DNA from: Macrocybe gigantea | Taxonomy: Eukaryota > Basidiomycota > Agaricomycetes > Agaricales > Callistosporiaceae | DNA length: 64,000 nucleotides | Assembly: GCA_011319805.1 (NCBI GenBank) | Contig: SJRY01000260.1 | Span: 372,001-436,000 of the forward strand | Direction: 5' to 3' | Shown: in pieces, positions 59,048-64,000 of the stretch | Numbering within the stretch: position 1 is the stretch's first letter | Layout: every line of letters begins with the position of its first letter | Translations under genes and position numbers: made by a program | The notes under the pieces: generated by a model | Databases searched by the model: none | The model's input: only the letters and a program-made list of their open reading frames with translations | Told to the model about the DNA's origin: nothing

Positions 59048-60427
59048 ATGGCGTCCGTAGCAACCATGCACCAGCTTAGCCTCTCTGTCACGCCACCTGA
59101 TTTCTCTACTCATCCCTACTTTGACGAGCAGACCGCCTCAGCTGCAGCAGCAGCAGCCGCTGCCACCGCCCTCGCCCAGTTCGACGCCTGCCCGCCGCAG
59201 ATGGATTATTGCCCGCTGCCTACTCCCTCTGTACGTTTTTTCCCTTTATAAACCGCTTCACGTTCCATGCTCACATACCTTCCTGTGCTGCCGCTGCAGG
59301 AACCCGCGACTAGCCCCGGACTGGAACAGGAATGTTTCGTCTCCATCTCGACCGCGTTCTACCCCGGCGCGCACGAGACCGAGGCCGACACGATCCTGTC
59401 CTCCTCTGACGGTGTCATCTTCTACGTGCACGCCTCTGTGCTGACGCGCATGTCAAAGTCCGCGTTCGAGCCTCTGCTCTCCGCACCACTCATGGCGGAC
59501 GTGTACCGCAACACGTGCATCCCCGTCCCGGAGCTCTCGACGGTGCTCAACATCATGCTGCACGTGCTGTACGGGCGCTCGTGCGCGCAGAACCAGCCGA
59601 CGTTTGCGGATATCGAGGCGGCGATAGACCGTCTGCCGCAGTACGGCATTGACCCGCGCGCGCACGTCACGCTCGCGAACCCGTTCCACGAGCTGCTCCT
59701 CTCCTTCGCGCCGCTCTTCCCGCTCGACCTCTACGCGCTCGCCGCGCGACATGGCCTCGAAGATATCGCCGCCGCGGCGTCCGCGCATCTGCTGTCGTGC
59801 AACCTCGCAGAGATATCGGACGAGGCCGCGGACAGGATCGGCGCAAAGTATCTCAAGCGCCTCGTGTGCCTGCACTTCAACCGCGTCAACGCCCTCAAGA
59901 ACATCCTCCTCAAGCCTCCAGAGTCGCACGCACCGGTGCTAGAGTGCAACTTTAGCGAGCAGAAGAAGCTCACCAGGGCGTGGGCGCTTGTCACCGCGTA
60001 TCTGGCTTGGGACGCCCGTCCAGGTGAGTGCAATGCACCTCCCATCGGTTTTACAACGCACCGATGCTCATTTCCTGCGTTAGATCTCTCCACGTACACG
60101 ATACGTTCCGTGTTTAAACCCATGCAACAACAGCTCAGTTGCGATTTGTGTAAAAAAGCCCTCGAACAGCGGGTCAAAGATGTCATCATCCAGTGGACCC
60201 ACGTCGATGTGAGCTTTCCCTTCCTCGCGCTCCTTCCGTCTCAGTTCCCATCTGACCTCGGCCGCAGCACAAAATCTAGTACTTTTATCCAACCAAACAA
60301 TCCAACTTTCTCCTTTTTTTTCATAATTCTTCGTTCTTGTCGTATGGTATGGACACGGCTGTTTCGAGGACACTCTTTCCCCTGTGCATATAGTATTCGC
60401 TGTAAGGAATCCGGTCCCATAAATTAA
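59048..60427 (+). CDS. BTB/POZ domain protein
   Basis: First exon MASVATMHQLSLSVTPPDFS ends in an alanine run and PLPTPS; an intron at about 59231-59300 follows. The main exon reads TEADTILSSSDGVIFYVHAS with VLTRMSKSAFEPLLS, typical of the BTB fold, then IPVPELSTVLNIMLHVLYG, a helical BACK-like region (LDLYALAARHGLEDIAAAAS) and LHFNRVNALKNILL. After another intron DLSTYTIRSVFKPMQQQLSC and DLCKKALEQRVKDVIIQWTH. A CxxC and a C-terminal KALEQRVK are characteristic of basidiomycete BTB proteins. The 3' end is uncertain: reading on stops at 60427, but a GT donor after QWTHVD and an AG at 60469-60470 would join it in frame to the next gene. Confidence 0.8.
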
Positions 60428-60473
60428 AATGTTTAAAGCTATTCAATATATTTTACTTTGTGTTACGTAGCAT

Positions 60474-62170
60474 ATGATGTTCGAGTCACGTCTCACGTGG
60501 GGTCACCCCACGCGTCGCGTGTTCTCTCCTGAATTTGCACCAGAAAAAAAGCGTGACGTTCGCATCACACATTTCGCTCTCACCGAAGCGACAGCGAACG
60601 ATGGAGAGAAAATCAAGAACGACGATGACGAACCCGTATCCAAAGCCCAAACCTCAACCCGTGCCCACCCCCAGCCCATGCTCGCAGAGCAGCCCTGGCC
60701 CTGGTCCAAGCCGACCGCCTCTACGTCTTCAGCGAACGCGACGACCTTTTCATCGGTTTCGTTTCCGTTTTCCAAGGAGAACTTTCAGAAGAGTCATACA
60801 CAACGCGTGTCGTCTCAAAACGAGGCTGAGCCAGCTAAAGCGTGGCCCTCCTTCTCCGTACCCGCCGACACCTCCGATTCCCGGTTCAAGCCAAAGCCTA
60901 AACCAACATTCATAGATGCGGGCATAGACGCAGATGTGGAATTATTGTTTGGACATGCGCTCGCGTCCGCGTACAATAAGCAGTCTGCGTCGGGGCTGCG
61001 ACCCGCGCCTGCGTTCCCGTACTCCGCATCGCTGGCCAGATCATCCAACAAGGTGATTTCGGATCCTGCGCAGAACAGTCTTCCAATAGCCAATCACAAC
61101 ACGAAGAACAAAGACAAACCACCTCCGCTCTCTCCTCTGCCATCTAGCAATCCCCCAAACAAGACTCAGACCGACTCTCAACCGAACGGCTTCAAGTCCT
61201 GCACGAAATGCCGTCGTCCGACCGTTCGCGCGGACGATTCGCGGAAGCAGTGCGAAAAGTGTCGTGCGTACGGACGCGAGGCGACGCGTCGCGCAAAGGC
61301 GCGACAGTCGGAGAGAGTGCGCGTGCTGTTAAGCTACGGATCTGATGAAGACTTGGACGCGGCGGAGGCTCAGAAAAAGGCCAGCGAAGTCTTTGGTCAC
61401 GAGAAGAATAAAAGCGAGAACGGGGCGAAGCCGAGTGGTACTCTTGAGGAAATGCGAAAGCGGCTAAAGACGAGCCTGAAAGAGAAGCAGAAACAGAAAC
61501 AGAGCAGCTACTCCGTCGTACGTCGGGCCGGACCTCCTCCTGTCTTTCAACAGCCCATTTCTCTCTTTCTAGAGTTCTCACCCCTCCTCCGCGGTTTCCG
61601 CCTCTGCCTCGGACATTAACACAAGCGTCGATGTCACCGACGCGGAAGCAGAGGCGGACTTTCAAACCGCGTCCGAGATGTACTCGCAGTTGCGTATCGC
61701 TCGGCGGACGCCGCGGTTCGAGTTCCGAGGCCGTTTCTCCATCGTGCGCGTCGCTCGCGTTGACGACGCCTTGCGTGAACGGCTCGTCGTCGAGGAGCTG
61801 AGGAAGATTGCGAGGCTGAAGTTCCGGTGCGTCGGATTATTTATTTATTATCTTATCTTATAACTGCGGCTCCACATTTCTTTCCGAAATTTCCATGGTC
61901 TCTTGGATTTCAATTCCGGATCTGATGGTCGATTGCAGACATGACAAGCCGTTTTTGATTCGTTCGGGCATGAAGCAGCGTCTCGCGTTCCCGTGCAGCT
62001 GTCTGACCGCGCAGCAGGCCACTCTCGGCGTGGAATCCTCGCCCTCTTCAACATTGGCATCCGCCCAGCCGTTCGTCGAGTGCGGTGGGACAGTGATCGT
62101 GCACGCACAAGAGGACTATTCTAACCCGTACATACCAGGGCAGAAGATCACGGTATGCATCAAGCACTAG
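60474..62170 (+). CDS. Hypothetical CxxC protein of fungal type
   Basis: Long low-complexity N-terminal region (Ser/Thr/Pro/Lys-rich). It is followed by GFKSCTKCRRPTVRADDSRK and QCEKCRAYGREATRRAKARQ, a CxxC-x(n)-CxxC zinc-binding module with a basic helix. Then come EEMRKRLKTSLKEKQKQKQ and, after an intron near 61510-61570, DFQTASEMYSQLRIARRT, RGRFSIVRVARVDDALRERL. After a further intron come HDKPFLIRSGMKQRLAFPCS, a CxC, VECGGTVIVHAQEDYSNPYI and PGQKITVCIKH. The second Cys-containing part may be another metal site. Possibly DNA- or RNA-binding by analogy (inference). The true start could be 60474, 60477 or a splice from the BTB gene. Confidence 0.65.
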
Positions 62171-62326
62171 AAATTGCTTTCCCTAGTAGACGGACAGAAG
62201 CGTATTGAAAATCTGTAATTCGCATGTTATACTGTACAACTCATGTTACCTGCCTTCTTCCATCGGACTGTGGGATAGTCATTTTGACATCATGGATATG
62301 ATGGTAAAAATCAAAAACAGGACTGT

Positions 62327-62425
62327 GCCCTCTGCAAGGCTCGAACTTGCGACCTCAGGATTTCCCATCTAGTATGGATCATATTTCTATGAGACCTGCG
62401 CTCTAGCCAACTGAGCCAAGAGGGC
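62327..62425 (-). tRNA. trnM(cau): tRNA-Met (elongator, CAU) with intron
   Basis: Minus strand: acceptor GCCCTCT/AGAGGGC, D-arm GCTCAGTTGGCTAGAGC, anticodon loop with CAT followed by A and an approximately 24-nt intron before AATCCTG, T-arm GCAAG-TTCGAGC-CTTGC. Intron position one base 3' of the anticodon is standard. The pair closing the anticodon stem appears to be T-T. Confidence 0.9.
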
Positions 62426-62449
62426 TACAATTATTACATGCTTGTAAAC

Positions 62450-63519
62450 TTATAGTCCTCGTTCGCAAATGACCCTCCCAATCTTCTCCCGCACCTTGAC
62501 GTCGACCATGTAGCCAAGCAAGCTCGCCTCGCGAATGTCCTCGTCCCAATCGATTCTTCCCTTCTCAAACGCGATGACGATCGAGCTGCCTCCAAACTGA
62601 AATAAGCCGATCTCATCGCCCCTGTCCAGCACATCGCCGACGGTGCGCTCAATCTTGACGCTGCCAACCTCGTTCGCGCCTATAGCGACAAAGAGGACGT
62701 CGCCGCACACGTCGGATCCAGTATCGAGCACCAGCGCGGTGCGCGCATTGGCGTCGAGGACGGAGATATCGCTTCGCACGGCGAGAGGATCCACGCCGTA
62801 ATACGTCCCAGGCACGTGTCGTAGCCACTTGATCCGCCCTCGCACGGGCGCATGGTACCGATGATAGTCCTGGGGGCTGAGACGGCACACGCACACGCTG
62901 CCCTCGGTCCAATTCTCAGCCAGCTCCCGCGCGTCGGCGTCCGCGCCGAGAAGCGAGGCTAGCGAGAACGCGTGGCCTTTGATCCAAAATGCGGTCGTGA
63001 GCCGGAAAGAGTCGAACGCGACGATGCGCGCGTCGGCGCAGGATACGAGAATGGAGTCGTCGTCGGGCGCTCCGTTAAGCGGTCGTGCGCCTTCTGCCAG
63101 GTGCCGGGTGAAAAAATTGTTAAAGCACGTGTACGCCTCTGGGTTGGGCGGGTCGAACGAGGCCATGTCGATGCCGAACCGCTCGACGAACGGCTTGATA
63201 TCGTGCTTGGACCTCGGATCGCGCTCGTACGCGCCTGAGATGTCTGCGCAGCGGTGCAGGTAGGTACGGAGAAGCTGCGTGCGGTCGAGCCATTCAAGCA
63301 GCGGGAGAAGAGCAGCAGGTCGTACGCGCGGCGGCGCAGCGGGACTTGCTCGCGCACGATCTCTCCCGTCGCGCGGACGACGCACGGGTGGCCGACGCGC
63401 TCGCTGCGGAGGTTGGCCCACCAGTAAGCGAGAAAGGCGCAGAGCTGCTGAATGAAGAGAGCAGGCTGCAAGAGGTCGCGCAGGTGCGGCAGCTGAGGCT
63501 CGGATTGGATCTTGGTCAT
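62450..63519 (-). CDS. Phosphatidylserine decarboxylase
   Basis: Converts phosphatidylserine to phosphatidylethanolamine. MTKIQSEPQLPHLRDLLQPA, a hydrophobic LFIQQLCAFLAYWWANL, then GHPCVVRATGEIVREQVPLR. The main part includes FNNFFTRHLAEGARPLNG, CRLSPQDYHRYHAPVRGRI, PGTYYGVDPLAV, DVLFVAIGANEVGSVKIERT and the processing site FQFGGSSIV, where the second domain begins at the pyruvoyl-forming Ser. Between RRRAYDLLLF and LPLLEWLDRTQLL the frame slips near 63306, as if one base were missing; otherwise the gene is intact and intron-poor. GGSS (not LGST) type. An alternative in-frame Met lies at 63594. Confidence 0.9.
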
Positions 63520-63928
63520 GACAATGGCAGTACGTGTTAGAGATTTCAGTGAAATGTTTCTGTGTCGGGGCCATGACGCAACTGAGCCTGTCACATGTCC
63601 CCCTTCTCAGACGTCTCGCATTGATCATCGTCATCTGTTGTTTTTCTTGCAAATCGGCTCGACCAACTTGATTAAACACGCGACATAGATGCACCGTCGT
63701 ACCTGTCACTCATCATCTGAGGGCTGTCTTACAATGGCGACTAATGGATGACCCGTATGTCTAAATACCTCTTTCTCACCTCGAATCTTTGGCGCTCGAT
63801 TTGCTGAACAGTTCTAGTCCTGAATGGGAAAGGGAAGGAAAAAAAGGGGGGAGGTAACCGTGATAAAAAATAAGACAACATTCACAACACATTTCAACGA
63901 ATTTGAATGCATCATAGCCTTTCTGTAG
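63520..63928. other. Intergenic
   Basis: Upstream of the decarboxylase; A-rich with poly-purine run at 63835-63860. No gene seen. Confidence 0.4.
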
Positions 63929-64000
63929 CTATTGAATGCCGGCTCCGAGAAGTCCACTGATCTTGCAGGGTCGTAGACCTATAACACAGCATGTCAGTAC
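63929..64000 (-). CDS. Possible 3' exon of a further gene
   Basis: Minus strand: an AG acceptor near 63980, then LRPCKISGLLGAGIQ and TAG. Too short to identify; it extends beyond the window. Confidence 0.2.
   Translation of the reverse strand, partial: VLTCCVIGLRPCKISGLLGAGIQ

Noticed and set aside
1..64000. CRISPR arrays, bacterial operons, phage genes
   Set aside because: No regularly spaced repeats; gene structure is intron-rich and eukaryotic throughout.

Overview
The window is nuclear DNA of a filamentous basidiomycete, most likely an Agaricomycete. Genes are split by many short GT-AG introns (about 50-60 nt), sit close together on both strands, and include a typical plant-biomass set: GH55 glucanase, PL14 lyase, GH7 cellobiohydrolase and laccase. 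Housekeeping genes (ERG20, RNR2, ZPR1, WDR48, cyclophilin, PS decarboxylase) lie between accessory and repeat-rich stretches. Species cannot be told from the sequence alone.

Layout. 1-4.6 kb: 5' part of a secreted GH55 glucanase and a NAPE-PLD-like metallo-hydrolase, both minus strand. 5.4-8.8 kb: two weakly characterised plus-strand genes, then a decayed locus with a better preserved inverted relative at 12.9-14.4 kb. 9.5-12.7 kb: ERG20 and RNR2, divergent from a shared promoter holding two ACGCGT boxes. 14.5-23.4 kb: WDR48 scaffold, ZPR1, PL14 lyase. 23.4-34.9 kb: accessory region with retroelement remnants (RNase H), a hammerhead ribozyme, a Fic-like gene with a degenerate active site, the GH7 cellobiohydrolase, direct repeats and a 762-bp pogo-like element. 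34.9-44.8 kb: dynamin-like GTPase, tRNA-Thr, an AP-3 sigma relic, a chalcone-isomerase-like mitochondrial gene, a PhyH dioxygenase and a laccase. 45.7-52.2 kb: a urea-carboxylase-type multidomain biotin enzyme immediately downstream of a LamB/YcsF (PxpA) gene. 54-64 kb: an orphan ORF, mitochondrial cyclophilin, a BTB protein, a CxxC protein, tRNA-Met and PS decarboxylase.

The two most striking items are a complete type III hammerhead ribozyme core at 27991-28048 in a non-coding, tRNA-like region, and the PxpA plus biotin-carboxylase/AHS2/AHS1/BCCP pair, which recalls bacterial 5-oxoprolinase/allophanate-hydrolase-like operons. Three otherwise well-conserved genes (RNR2, laccase, PS decarboxylase) each show one apparent single-base loss. 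This may reflect assembly error and should be kept in mind wherever a gene is called broken.

Gene spans run from inferred start to stop and include introns; exon borders were read by eye.
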